Part shown: positions 11,799 through 19,832 of the stretch, piece by piece
Layout of the letters: each line of letters begins with the position of its first letter
Position numbering within the stretch: the first letter of the stretch is position 1
Assembly: GCA_017450215.1 (NCBI GenBank)
Contig: JAFSVH010000038.1
Coordinates: forward strand, 1-52,737
Length of the DNA stretch: 52,737 nt
DNA from: Bacilli bacterium
GTDB taxonomy: Bacteria; Bacillota_I; Bacilli_A; ML615J-28; CAG-698
Reading direction: 5' to 3'
Translations under genes and position numbers: made by a program
Notes under the pieces: model-generated
The model's input: the letters and a program-made list of their open reading frames with translations, nothing else
What the model was told of the DNA's origin: nothing
Databases searched by the model: none

Positions 11799-12248
11799 AT
11801 GACAAAAGTTGAATTATTAAAAAGTTATGCAAAGGCTTGGTTTGGCAATAGCCAACAACACAGCATTCATGCTCAATTATTAAACCAAAGAGGATTCAAA
11901 AAATTAGCTGCCAAAATTATGGCTGAATCTGAAGAAGAATTAAATGAAGCTAAAGAGTGTAATGCAAGATTAATCGAATTAGGTGAACTACCAGTTGTTG
12001 CATGTGAAGAATATCCTGTTATCACTGATATCAAAGAAATGCTTGAATATGATTGCAAGGATAGTCAAGAAGCCCTACCAGAAATGTCTAAGAGCCTAGC
12101 AATGTTTGAAGATGACTATGTAACTAAGGCTATGATTCAAAAATTTATCATCGATGAACAAGATCATTATAATTGGGTTAGAGAACATCTCAATCTCATC
12201 AAAGAAATTGGTTACGAAAACTACTTAATCGAAATGTTAAGTGAATAA
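11799..12248 (+). CDS. Ferritin-like/rubrerythrin-like helical protein
   Basis: The 149-residue, all-helical protein resembles the four-helix ferritin-like family. Helix 2 has AESEEELNEAKECNARLIELGELP and the last helix has DEQDHYNWVREHL with an ExxH-type pair. The first-helix glutamate of bacterioferritin appears to be Trp or Gln here, so the diiron site may be altered. The start is ATG 11799 behind GGAGG, 19 bp after the MBL-rubredoxin stop. In this operon it likely stores iron or scavenges peroxide with the rubredoxin domain as donor. Confidence 0.7.
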   Translation: MTKVELLKSYAKAWFGNSQQHSIHAQLLNQRGFKKLAAKIMAESEEELNEAKECNARLIELGELPVVACEEYPVITDIKEMLEYDCKDSQEALPEMSKSLAMFEDDYVTKAMIQKFIIDEQDHYNWVREHLNLIKEIGYENYLIEMLSE

Positions 12249-12271
12249 AAACATTTTTAAGGATCGTCATT

Positions 12272-12931
12272 ATGCAAGCAATAATGGAAACTATATTTGA
12301 AACCATATATCTTTTATTTGCCTTATTTAGTGGTGTTTATCTATTAATAAAAGCTAAAGGCAGATTAGCCTATATTCTTTTAGGTATTGCTATTTTAGTC
12401 TTAGGATGTGGAGATGCATTTCATCTTGTTCCACGTATGGTTGGATTAAACACAACTGGATTAGAAAATTTTAAAATGGAGTTAGGACTAGGAAAGTTAA
12501 TGACTTCGATTACGATGACTTTCTTTTATGTCATCATGTACATATTTTTAATCATTAGATACAAAAAGAACTTACCTTTATGGCTCCATATTGCCTATAA
12601 TTTCTTATTTTTAACAAGAATTATTCTTGTTTCACTACCATACAATAACTGGTTTGATGAATCACCATACATATGGAACATTATTCGAAATATACCTTTT
12701 GTAATAATGGGCATAATTTTTATTACAATGTCATTTGCCTACTGTAAAGATGATAAGTATTTCAAATGGATGTGGCTTATAGTCATCTTCTCATTTGTTT
12801 TTTACTTAATCACTGCTTTGGGTGCAAGTTTTGTTCCGATTCTTGGCTTAATGATGTTGCCAAAAACTATTTGTTATATGCTAATATTTGTATTTTCATT
12901 GTTGTCAGTAAATAAGGAGAAAAGTTCATGA
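12272..12931 (+). CDS. Polytopic membrane protein of unknown function
   Basis: The 219-residue protein has about seven predicted membrane segments, including IYLLFALFSGVYLLI, YILLGIAILVLGCG and IVIFSFVFYLITALGA. A GDAFHLVPRM segment between the second and third helices contains conserved-looking polar residues. I do not recognise the family. It overlaps the flavodoxin gene by ATGA, so translation is coupled within the redox operon. A role in electron transfer across the membrane or in stress sensing is possible but is only inferred from position. Confidence 0.75.
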   Translation: MQAIMETIFETIYLLFALFSGVYLLIKAKGRLAYILLGIAILVLGCGDAFHLVPRMVGLNTTGLENFKMELGLGKLMTSITMTFFYVIMYIFLIIRYKKNLPLWLHIAYNFLFLTRIILVSLPYNNWFDESPYIWNIIRNIPFVIMGIIFITMSFAYCKDDKYFKWMWLIVIFSFVFYLITALGASFVPILGLMMLPKTICYMLIFVFSLLSVNKEKSS

Positions 12932-13347
12932 ATTTAGCAATTAGATATTATACAAAAAGCAAAAAAGGCAATACCGAAAAGATTGCCAAACATATCGAAG
13001 AAAAAATTAACGTCGTGGCCTTAGATGTCAATCATCCACTAGAAGAAGAAGTTGACACGTTATTATTAGTAAATGCAATGTATGCGGCTAAAATCGATAA
13101 AGAAATTAAACAATTTTTAAAGAATAATAAAGATAAGATTAAAAATCTTATCAATATCAATAGTAGTGCATCTGGTGCTTCCACTTATAAGAATGTTGAG
13201 AAAGTGTGTGATGAATGCAATATCCCTATTTCAGATAAAGAATTTCACACCGTAGCTTCTTGGATTTTCATCAATAAAGGGCGACCTAATGAAGAAGATT
13301 TCGAAAGATTAGATATATTTTTAAAAGAATTAAATTTAGGAGAGTAA
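12928..13347 (+). CDS. Flavodoxin-like protein
   Basis: This small electron carrier (139 residues) opens with a beta strand and the FMN phosphate loop YTKSKKGNTEKIA (TxSxxGNT-like). A middle strand DTLLLVNAMYAAKID follows, and then NINSSASGASTY near the flavin-binding 90s loop. Length fits a short-chain flavodoxin. The ATG overlaps the previous stop. In this operon it may hand electrons to the rubredoxin domain of the MBL protein. It could instead belong to the flavodoxin-like NAD(P)H oxidoreductases, but it is too short for most of them. Confidence 0.85.
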   Translation: MNLAIRYYTKSKKGNTEKIAKHIEEKINVVALDVNHPLEEEVDTLLLVNAMYAAKIDKEIKQFLKNNKDKIKNLININSSASGASTYKNVEKVCDECNIPISDKEFHTVASWIFINKGRPNEEDFERLDIFLKELNLGE

Positions 13348-13350
13348 GAT

Positions 13351-13533
13351 ATGAACGAAAAAGAAATAGTATTAAATGCAATGAGAAAAGCTGGTGAACC
13401 AGTTAATGCTGGGAAGATTGTTGAACTCACTGGTCTAGATCGAAAAATTGTTGATAAAGTTATGGCAGAACTTAAAAAGGAAGGACTTATTGTTTCTCCT
13501 GTTCGCTGTAAATGGGAACCAGCAAATAAATAG
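13351..13533 (+). CDS. Small winged-helix DNA-binding protein
   Basis: The 60-residue protein is almost entirely a winged helix: KEIVLNAMRKAGEPVNAGKI, then VELTGLDRKIVDKVMAELKK as recognition helices, then a wing ending in SPVRCKWEP. One Cys lies in the wing. Similar stand-alone proteins occur in clostridia near redox genes. It starts 3 bp after the flavodoxin stop behind AGGAG and is the last gene of the operon. It may be a second regulator or a redox-responsive DNA-binding protein. Confidence 0.8.
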   Translation: MNEKEIVLNAMRKAGEPVNAGKIVELTGLDRKIVDKVMAELKKEGLIVSPVRCKWEPANK

Positions 13534-13566
13534 TGTAGTGCTATGGCAAGTTAAATAACAAAAAAT

Positions 13567-13595
13567 AGATCATGTAATAAGCATGGTCTTTTTTT
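13567..13595 (+). terminator. Redox operon terminator, GATCATG hairpin family
   Basis: AGATCATG (13567-13574) pairs with CATGGTCT (13582-13589), followed by a T-run. It has the AAATAACAAAAAAT prefix of the family and abuts copy C. Confidence 0.75.
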
Positions 13596-13792
13596 ATGCT
13601 TTGTGCAAGTATTTCGCAAGTTTTTTAGCAAAACAGTTCTAAAATAAACTAAAACATGACATAATACATGCGAGGCGTGTGCTTGGCTTTATATTGCAAT
13701 GAGTGGCTTTGCGCTTAGCTTTACATAGCAATTTGGGGAGAGGCTTTTCTGTGCATTTGAGAAGAATTGAGGCTGTGCTTGTACAATTGTTG
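13595..13792. repeat. Dispersed element copy C, core plus second module
   Basis: GCAA motifs at 13605, 13616 and 13628 keep the 11-12 bp phase. The block after them has diverged and the -10 is CATAAT rather than TATAAT. The second module at 13736-13792 (GAGAGGCTTTTCTGTGCATT and onward, ending GTACAATTGTTG) is almost identical to 292-350. The region 13793-14102 holds no gene I can support; it contains GTTGTAATTATACAAC, a 6-bp-stem hairpin at 13789-13804. Confidence 0.55.
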
Positions 13793-14102
13793 TAATTATA
13801 CAACTACATTTTTCTTGAAGTGCATAAACTATGATTGCAAATCACAGGTCAATTTAATAAAATAAAACAAGAGACTATGTGTAATGCAGAGTTTTTTGTT
13901 TGTTAGAGGTTAATTAAAATTTGTGACTGAATTAAAACATTTAATTTGAGGTGTAGAATTGTTAAAATTATATTAAATTCATATAATTTTCTAAGAGAGA
14001 CTTGGTACGAATTCTAATATTGAGAATATAATTATAAAATCTAGTGTTGATATACATTAGTACAAATGATAAAATAATAATTGATCAGGAGTAATACTTA
14101 TT

Positions 14103-14708
14103 ATGAAAAAAAATATAATGATTCTTTTAGTAATATCGTTGATTAATCAAGGGCTTACTGCGTTTTTTGCTTTTGTGCCTAATGGAATGATGTGGGTATA
14201 TGCAATGATTATTCCACTAATTAATGCAGTAATATATTTAATTAGTTTCTTTTTGCTTCTTAAAGATGGATTAGGGAAAAAAGAAGAATCCTATAATATT
14301 CCATCATCATTAATGATTTTATTTATTCCAGTATATTTATATAGTGCTATAAATATTTCATCAGTTGGTGATTCTTTATTCTTATGGGTTTCTGTTTGTA
14401 CTGGTATTTATGTTTCAACATTATCAATTTTAATGATAATTTTCCGTAATAAGAAATCAAAATTATACAACTCACCTTTTAAAAAGTGTTCTATTATTTT
14501 ACTTATAATTTGTGCGGTTATTACATTTATAACATATCTATTAGAATCATATTATTATAGTATGTTGCATGATGGATTAGATGATAAAGGCTTACTTTTT
14601 AATGTTCCTTTGTATGTTTATATAAGCGTATTATTAATATATATTATTTTTGTTATAATCGTATTAAGTTATAAAAGAGTGAAATATAAAAAAGAAGAAC
14701 AAAATTAG
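14103..14708 (+). CDS. Membrane protein of unknown function
   Basis: The 201-residue protein has about five or six hydrophobic segments, including IMILLVISLINQGLTAFFAF, AMIIPLINAVIYLISFFLLL, LMILFIPVYLYSAI and VYISVLLIYIIFVIIVLSY, with a short charged tail (KRVKYKKEEQN). An SD-like CAGGAG precedes the ATG by about 12 bp. I recognise no family motif. It is followed within 10 bp by the remnant of a small lipoprotein gene, so the two were probably once cotranscribed. Confidence 0.7.
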   Translation: MKKNIMILLVISLINQGLTAFFAFVPNGMMWVYAMIIPLINAVIYLISFFLLLKDGLGKKEESYNIPSSLMILFIPVYLYSAINISSVGDSLFLWVSVCTGIYVSTLSILMIIFRNKKSKLYNSPFKKCSIILLIICAVITFITYLLESYYYSMLHDGLDDKGLLFNVPLYVYISVLLIYIIFVIIVLSYKRVKYKKEEQN

Positions 14709-14728
14709 AGAAAATTAAGGAGAAAAGA

Positions 14729-14836
14729 CATAAAAAAATATTCATAGTTTTCTTGCTTTTAATATTATTTATGTGTGCATGTTCACCAAATGAACAAAAA
14801 CCATTAAACAATGTTGATTTTGGTAATGATGAATAA
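14729..14836 (+). pseudogene. Decayed small lipoprotein gene with lost start codon
   Basis: A good SD (AAGGAG, 14717-14722) stands 7 bp before AT-AAAAAAATA, where an intact gene would read ATG AAA AAA ATA. Loss of one G removes the start. The frame that remains reads KKIFIVFLLLILFMCACSP, a typical lipoprotein signal peptide with Cys at the cleavage site, then only about 16 residues to a TAA. It is either a dead gene or a sequencing error at the A-run. Confidence 0.5.
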
Positions 14837-14846
14837 ATATTCTATA

Positions 14847-14887
14847 AAAAGACGCTGCATTTAGTTGTTTCTAATGCAGGGTCTTTT
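14847..14887 (+). terminator. Intrinsic terminator after the lipoprotein remnant
   Basis: AAAAGAC...CTGCAT pairs with ATGCAG...GTCTTTT around a loop of about 12 bases, ending in T4. Confidence 0.65.
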
Positions 14888-14967
14888 AATTTATTAATTA
14901 TAAAAAGATGCATTAAATAAAATATAATGCTAGAAGTTCATAGTTTAAAATAGTATAATATTCTTAT

Positions 14968-15002
14968 AATGATAATAAATCATTTAATGATAATAAATCA
15001 TT
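14968..15002. promoter_or_regulatory. Two tandem palindromes before rhaB
   Basis: AATGAT-AATAA-ATCATT is a 6-bp inverted repeat and occurs twice in tandem with an 18-bp period, directly upstream of the rhaB SD. TATAAT boxes at 14954-14959 and 14965-14970 precede it. It looks like a double operator placed over the transcription start of the rhamnose operon. No regulator gene is adjacent. Confidence 0.55.
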
Positions 15003-15023
15003 AATAAAAAATAGGAGAATGAA

Positions 15024-16328
15024 ATGAAATATTATTTAGCTATTGATATCGGTGCTTCATCTGGAAGACATATTATTGGGTATATGGATAAAGATAAATT
15101 GATGACTGATGAAGTTTATCGTTTCCCTAATAGTGTTAAGCTTGTTGATGGACATTTAATATGGGATATTGAATATATTTTTAATAATGTATTAATTGGA
15201 ATTAAAGAAGCACTAAAAAAATATGAAAATATTGAATCAATGAGTATTGATACATGGGGTGTAGATTATGTTTTGATGAATCAAGATAAAGAAATATATC
15301 CATGTTATGCTTATAGAGATTTAAGAACTAAAGCAATAATATCAAAAGTTCATTCATTAATTTCATTTGACAGATTATACGAAATAACAGGAACTCAATT
15401 TCAAGAATTTAATACTATTTATCAATTATATTCAGATATGTATTTAGGTAGACTTGACAATGCTACATCTTTTTTACATATTCCTGAATATTTAATGTAT
15501 AAATTAACAGGAAAGATGGTTCATGAATATACTAATGGATCAACAACTGGTTTATTAGATAAAGATACTAATAATTATTCAAATGAAATAATAAATAAAT
15601 TAGGATTCAATAAGAATTTATTTACTATTTTATATAAACAAGGAACATTAGTTGGAGATTTCACTAATGATATAAGAAAGAAGGTAAATGGAAATATTAA
15701 AGTTGTACTATGTTCAACTCATGATACAGCTTCAGCTGTTGAAGGAATGAATATAGATTTTAATATCCCATATATTTCAAGTGGTACATGGAGTTTACTT
15801 GGAATTAAGACAGAAAAAGTGATTAATAGTGAGGAAGCAAAGAGAGCTAATTATTCTAATGAATATGGATCCAATTATATTAGATTTCAAAAGAATATTA
15901 TGGGATTATGGATAATTCAAAATTTATCGAGAGAAATGAATTTAGATTTTAGTAAAATGGTAGAACTAGCTCGAGAATCAAAGTATGAAGAAATATATGA
16001 TGTTAACGATCAAGTATTTTTATCAAGTCTAAAAATGAAAGAAGAGATTATTAATTATTTTAAAGTACGAAATATGATTGTTCCTATTAGTGATGCTGAT
16101 GTCATCAACTCAACATTTAGAAGTTTAGCTTATTCTTATAAAGTTGCTATTGATGAACTTGAAATGGTAACAAAACAAAGTTATGATAAAATATATATAG
16201 TTGGTGGTGGAGCTAAGAATATTTATCTTAATCAACTTACATCTTTTTATACAAAAAGAAAAGTAATTGCTTTACCAATTGAAACAACAGCAATAGGTAA
16301 CATATTGAGTCAAATGGAGGGTAAATAA
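15024..16328 (+). CDS. rhaB: L-rhamnulokinase
   Basis: This FGGY-family sugar kinase phosphorylates L-rhamnulose to L-rhamnulose 1-phosphate. The 434-residue protein begins with the phosphate-binding YYLAIDIGASSGRH, then IDTWGVDYVL with the catalytic Asp region. The C-terminal nucleotide loops YISSGTWSLLG and YIVGGGAKN follow. It is slightly shorter than the E. coli enzyme but has every block. The ATG lies behind ATAGGAG. It is the first gene of a compact rhaB-rhaA-rhaD operon, 1 bp before rhaA. Confidence 0.95.
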   Translation: MKYYLAIDIGASSGRHIIGYMDKDKLMTDEVYRFPNSVKLVDGHLIWDIEYIFNNVLIGIKEALKKYENIESMSIDTWGVDYVLMNQDKEIYPCYAYRDLRTKAIISKVHSLISFDRLYEITGTQFQEFNTIYQLYSDMYLGRLDNATSFLHIPEYLMYKLTGKMVHEYTNGSTTGLLDKDTNNYSNEIINKLGFNKNLFTILYKQGTLVGDFTNDIRKKVNGNIKVVLCSTHDTASAVEGMNIDFNIPYISSGTWSLLGIKTEKVINSEEAKRANYSNEYGSNYIRFQKNIMGLWIIQNLSREMNLDFSKMVELARESKYEEIYDVNDQVFLSSLKMKEEIINYFKVRNMIVPISDADVINSTFRSLAYSYKVAIDELEMVTKQSYDKIYIVGGGAKNIYLNQLTSFYTKRKVIALPIETTAIGNILSQMEGK

Positions 16329-16329
16329 G

Positions 16330-17565
16330 ATGAGAGAAGAAGTAATAGATATTTATAAAAGCTATGGAATTGATGTAAATGAAGTAATTAATAAATTAAA
16401 AAAAGTAAAGATTAGTTTACATTGCTGGCAACTTGATGATGTTACAGGATTTGAAAATAGTGGTGAGTTAACAGGCGGTATTCAAGCAACTGGCTCTTAT
16501 CCTGGTAAAGCAAGAAATTTCAAGGAACTTACAGATGATTTAGATTTTGCACTTAAATATATTCCAGGGTCTAAAAAGATTAATCTTCATGCTTGTTATC
16601 AAGCACAAGATGTTGTTGATAGAGCTGATGTTTCACCTCATCAATTTGCTCCATGGGTTGATTTTGCAAAATCACATAAAGTAGGCTTAGATTTTAATCC
16701 AACAATCTTTTCAAGTCCTATGCTCGTCGATAATATGAGTTTATCATCTCCTTTAAAGAATGTACGTGATTATTGGATTAGGCATTGTATTAATTCATTA
16801 AAGATTACTGAATATTTTGGTAAAGAATTAGGTGAAAAAGCATTAATGAATATTTGGATTCCAGATGGATTTAAAGATGTACCTGCAGATAGACTTGGTC
16901 CAAGAAAGAGATTAAAAGAATCATTAGACTTAATTTTAAGTGGATACAAATATGATAAGACTGTTATGGATGTAGCAGTAGAATCAAAATTATTTGGTAT
17001 CGGAATGGAATCATATACAACTGGATCTCATGAATTCTATATGAATTATGCAATTAAAAATAATATATTATGTTTACTTGATACTGGACATTTCCATCAA
17101 GGTGAGAATGTAGCTGATAAGATTTCATCAATGCTTTTATTTAATGATAAATTAGCATTCCATGTATCTCGTCCTGTTAGATGGGATAGTGATCATGTTC
17201 TTAAGCTTAATGATGATTTACAAGATGTAGCTGATGAATTAGTGAAATGTGATGGATTAGATAAAACATATATTGCTCTTGATTATTTTGATGCTTCAAT
17301 CAATAGAGTTGCTGCTTTAATAATTGGAGCAAGAAATATGGAAAAAGCTCTACTTAAAGCATTACTTACTCCATGGATTTTATTAAAGACGGCCCAAGAT
17401 GAGATAAATCATACAAAAGTTTTAGCTCTTCAAGAAGAATTAAAGACTTTACCTTGGGCTGAAGTATGGGATGAATATTGTAAAGAATGTAATGCGAAAA
17501 GCGAAAAAGAGTGGTTTGAAGACTGCTTGAAATATGAGAAAGATGTATTATCAAAAAGAGGTTAA
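16330..17565 (+). CDS. rhaA: L-rhamnose isomerase
   Basis: This Mn-dependent isomerase interconverts L-rhamnose and L-rhamnulose. At 411 residues it is full length. Family blocks visible are VKISLHCWQLDDVTGFE near the N-terminus, TGGIQATGSYPGKARN, the metal-binding stretch GIGMESYTTGSHEFYMNYA, LLDTGHFHQGENVADK, and VSRPVRWDSDHVL. The SD lies in the end of rhaB (TGGAGGG), so translation is coupled. rhaD follows after 4 bp. Confidence 0.97.
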   Translation: MREEVIDIYKSYGIDVNEVINKLKKVKISLHCWQLDDVTGFENSGELTGGIQATGSYPGKARNFKELTDDLDFALKYIPGSKKINLHACYQAQDVVDRADVSPHQFAPWVDFAKSHKVGLDFNPTIFSSPMLVDNMSLSSPLKNVRDYWIRHCINSLKITEYFGKELGEKALMNIWIPDGFKDVPADRLGPRKRLKESLDLILSGYKYDKTVMDVAVESKLFGIGMESYTTGSHEFYMNYAIKNNILCLLDTGHFHQGENVADKISSMLLFNDKLAFHVSRPVRWDSDHVLKLNDDLQDVADELVKCDGLDKTYIALDYFDASINRVAALIIGARNMEKALLKALLTPWILLKTAQDEINHTKVLALQEELKTLPWAEVWDEYCKECNAKSEKEWFEDCLKYEKDVLSKRG

Positions 17566-17569
17566 TTAA

Positions 17570-18361
17570 ATGCAATTTATAAATGAAGTAGTAGATATTT
17601 TAGATTTATTATATCAACATGGCTGGGATGAAAGAAATGGTGGTAATTTATCTTATATCTTAACTAGTGAAGAAGTTAAATCTTTAGAAAATCAAAATCA
17701 AATTATTAGGACTTTTACTTATGATTTTGATATGAGTGAATTAATTGGCAAATATTTTGTTATAACTGGGACTGGGACTTATTTTAAGAATATGAAAAAA
17801 GCACCAGAAGTTAATTTAGGAATTGTGAAAGTTGTTGATAAGAATAATCTAGGATTAGTTTGGGGTTATAAAGACGGAGGAAGACCTACTAGTGAAACAC
17901 CAACTCATCTGAGATGTCATATCGAAAGATTAAAGAAAGATCAAAAACATCGTTTAGTTATCCACTGTCATACGACTAATATTATTTGTATGACTCATAT
18001 ATGTCCGCTTGAATCAGATTATTTCACTGAAAAATTATGGAAGATGCAAACTGAAAGTATAGTTGTATTCCCTGAAGGAGTAGGAGTATTGCCTTGGATG
18101 TTATGTGGTGGAAATGAAATAGGAATTGAAACTGCTAAGTTAATGAAGGAATATCGAAGTGTTATCTGGGCTCAACATGGTTTATTCTGTACAGGAACTT
18201 CATTAGATGAAGTATTTGGTTTAATAGAAACAATCGAAAAAGCAGCAGAGATTTATATGAAGATATGTGATAAGAAAATATTACAATCAATTAGCAATGA
18301 TAATTTAAAAGAAATTACGAAAGCATTTAATATAAAATATCGCAATGGAATAATTGATTAG
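17570..18361 (+). CDS. rhaD: L-rhamnulose-1-phosphate aldolase
   Basis: This class II zinc aldolase splits rhamnulose 1-phosphate to dihydroxyacetone phosphate and L-lactaldehyde. The 263-residue protein shows the zinc ligands His132 and His134 in IHCHTTN and His203 in AQHGLF, plus RNGGNLS and PTSETPTH with the catalytic Glu. It is the last gene of the operon. I see no lactaldehyde reductase, mutarotase or rhamnose transporter beside it, so those functions must come from elsewhere. Confidence 0.95.
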   Translation: MQFINEVVDILDLLYQHGWDERNGGNLSYILTSEEVKSLENQNQIIRTFTYDFDMSELIGKYFVITGTGTYFKNMKKAPEVNLGIVKVVDKNNLGLVWGYKDGGRPTSETPTHLRCHIERLKKDQKHRLVIHCHTTNIICMTHICPLESDYFTEKLWKMQTESIVVFPEGVGVLPWMLCGGNEIGIETAKLMKEYRSVIWAQHGLFCTGTSLDEVFGLIETIEKAAEIYMKICDKKILQSISNDNLKEITKAFNIKYRNGIID

Positions 18362-18369
18362 TTGATTAT

Positions 18370-18800
18370 ATGACAAATATATAAAATGGATAATCGCAAT
18401 CTTTATATTAGCAATTTTTTTGCTTTTGCTACTTCATAGTAAGCTTTATTGCTCTTAAGAAGAGAACAAGGTTAATAATTTATTTAGTATTAAGCATATT
18501 ATTAATTCTAACTCTTATCTTTACAATTATATTAGGTAATGAAACATATGTTAACATTTTTGGTAATTTTGACTACTTATATGGTGATGAATTTATTACG
18601 CTCATTCCTGGAGTGATTGTATTGTTAGTATCTTCTATTGGTGCGTTAGTTTGTACATATTTATTTGGATGTGATAAAGTAAATGAGGAAAAAGATTAAA
18701 ATCTAAAGAATATGAAGCTATCTATAATAAGATTGTTGAAAAGATGCATGAAAATAAAAAACAATTAATAGATAATGCGTCAAAGACTGTATTATATTAA
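18370..18800 (+). pseudogene. Frameshifted small membrane-protein gene
   Basis: Protein-like sequence runs across three frames. WIIAIFILAIFLLLLLHSK is followed after a shift by KKRTRLIIYLVLSILLILTL, a soluble stretch with GNFDYLYGDEFITLIPG, another helix (VIVLLVSSIGALVCTYLF) and, after a second shift near 18699, KSKEYEAIYNKIVEKMHENK to a TAA at 18798. The ATG at 18370 also needs one shift to join. This is a decayed gene of about 140 codons. The ancestral function is unknown. Confidence 0.5.
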
Positions 18801-18986
18801 TATATTTATTAATAGTTTATTTATTAACTTTTGAACATTTAATAAGTTCAGAAGTTTTTAATTTGTAAGAAATAATAAATTATATAAGATTTTTGAATAA
18901 TATTAAATGAAATGAATAAATAATTATGATATACTCGTTAGTGAAAACAAACTTATTAGGAAACAATAAAAAGGATGGTGATGATT

Positions 18987-19781
18987 ATGAAAGAATATTT
19001 ATATCCTTTAATAGGTATATCATTAATATTTATTTGTACTACTCTTGGCGCATTTTTTGTTTTCTTTATTCGAAAGAAAGAAATATCTCCTAGATTAAAT
19101 AAAATATTTATAGGCTTTGCTGCTGGTGTTATGTTTTCTGCTTCATTCTTTTCATTAATTAATCCAGCATTAGAAACGAATGTAACATATATGCCATCTT
19201 GGGCAGTAGTTGCAATTTCAGTTGTGCTTGGTGCATTATTTTTGTGGGGCATAGATAAAATTGTTCCCCATCTTCATGTAGGTGAAGAAGAGGAAGAAGG
19301 AGTTAAGACAAAAAGTATGAGCAAAACAGGAAAGATGTTTTTAGCTGTTACAATACACAACGTTCCTGAAGGCTTGTCTGTAGGTATTGCTTTTGGTGTT
19401 GCACTATCACAACCAAATAATCATGTATTACTTGTTGGTGCATTACTTCTTGCTATAGGAATTGGTATTCAAAATATACCAGAAGTAGCTGTTGTTTCTC
19501 TTCCTTTGAAAGCAGAAATGGGCTCATCTAAAAAAGCATTCTTATTTGGAATGTTATCTGGAGCTGTTGAACCTGTTGCTGGTGCGATAGGACTTTTCCT
19601 TGCTATGCAAATACAGGGAATTATGCCTTGGGCTTTAGCATTTGCAGCTGGATGTATGATTTATGTTGTTGCTGAAGAGATGATACCAGAAATGACTAGT
19701 GAAGGACATGATCATTATGGTGTATGGTCATTCATTGCTGGCTTTGTAACAATGTTGATTTTAGACTGTATACAATTATAA
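18987..19781 (+). CDS. ZIP-family divalent metal transporter
   Basis: ZIP transporters move zinc, iron or manganese into the cytoplasm. The 264-residue protein has about eight helices. It has the transport-site motif HNVPEG (124-129) in helix 4, QNIPE (162-166) in helix 5, and EEMIPE near the end. A PHLHVGEEEEE stretch at 94-104 forms the metal-rich cytoplasmic loop. It is closest to the GufA/ZupT group. Several in-frame starts exist (18975, 18981, 18987); I prefer 18987 because AAGGATGGTG acts as SD. It is convergent with the permease gene. Confidence 0.9.
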   Translation: MKEYLYPLIGISLIFICTTLGAFFVFFIRKKEISPRLNKIFIGFAAGVMFSASFFSLINPALETNVTYMPSWAVVAISVVLGALFLWGIDKIVPHLHVGEEEEEGVKTKSMSKTGKMFLAVTIHNVPEGLSVGIAFGVALSQPNNHVLLVGALLLAIGIGIQNIPEVAVVSLPLKAEMGSSKKAFLFGMLSGAVEPVAGAIGLFLAMQIQGIMPWALAFAAGCMIYVVAEEMIPEMTSEGHDHYGVWSFIAGFVTMLILDCIQL

Positions 19782-19800
19782 ATGTTTATAATTCAAAATA

Positions 19801-19832
19801 AAAAAACCATATCGTTTTTGATATGGTTTTTA
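19801..19832. terminator. Bidirectional terminator
   Basis: AAAACCATATC pairs with GATATGGTTTT around GTTTTT, serving the convergent ZIP and permease genes. Confidence 0.8.
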
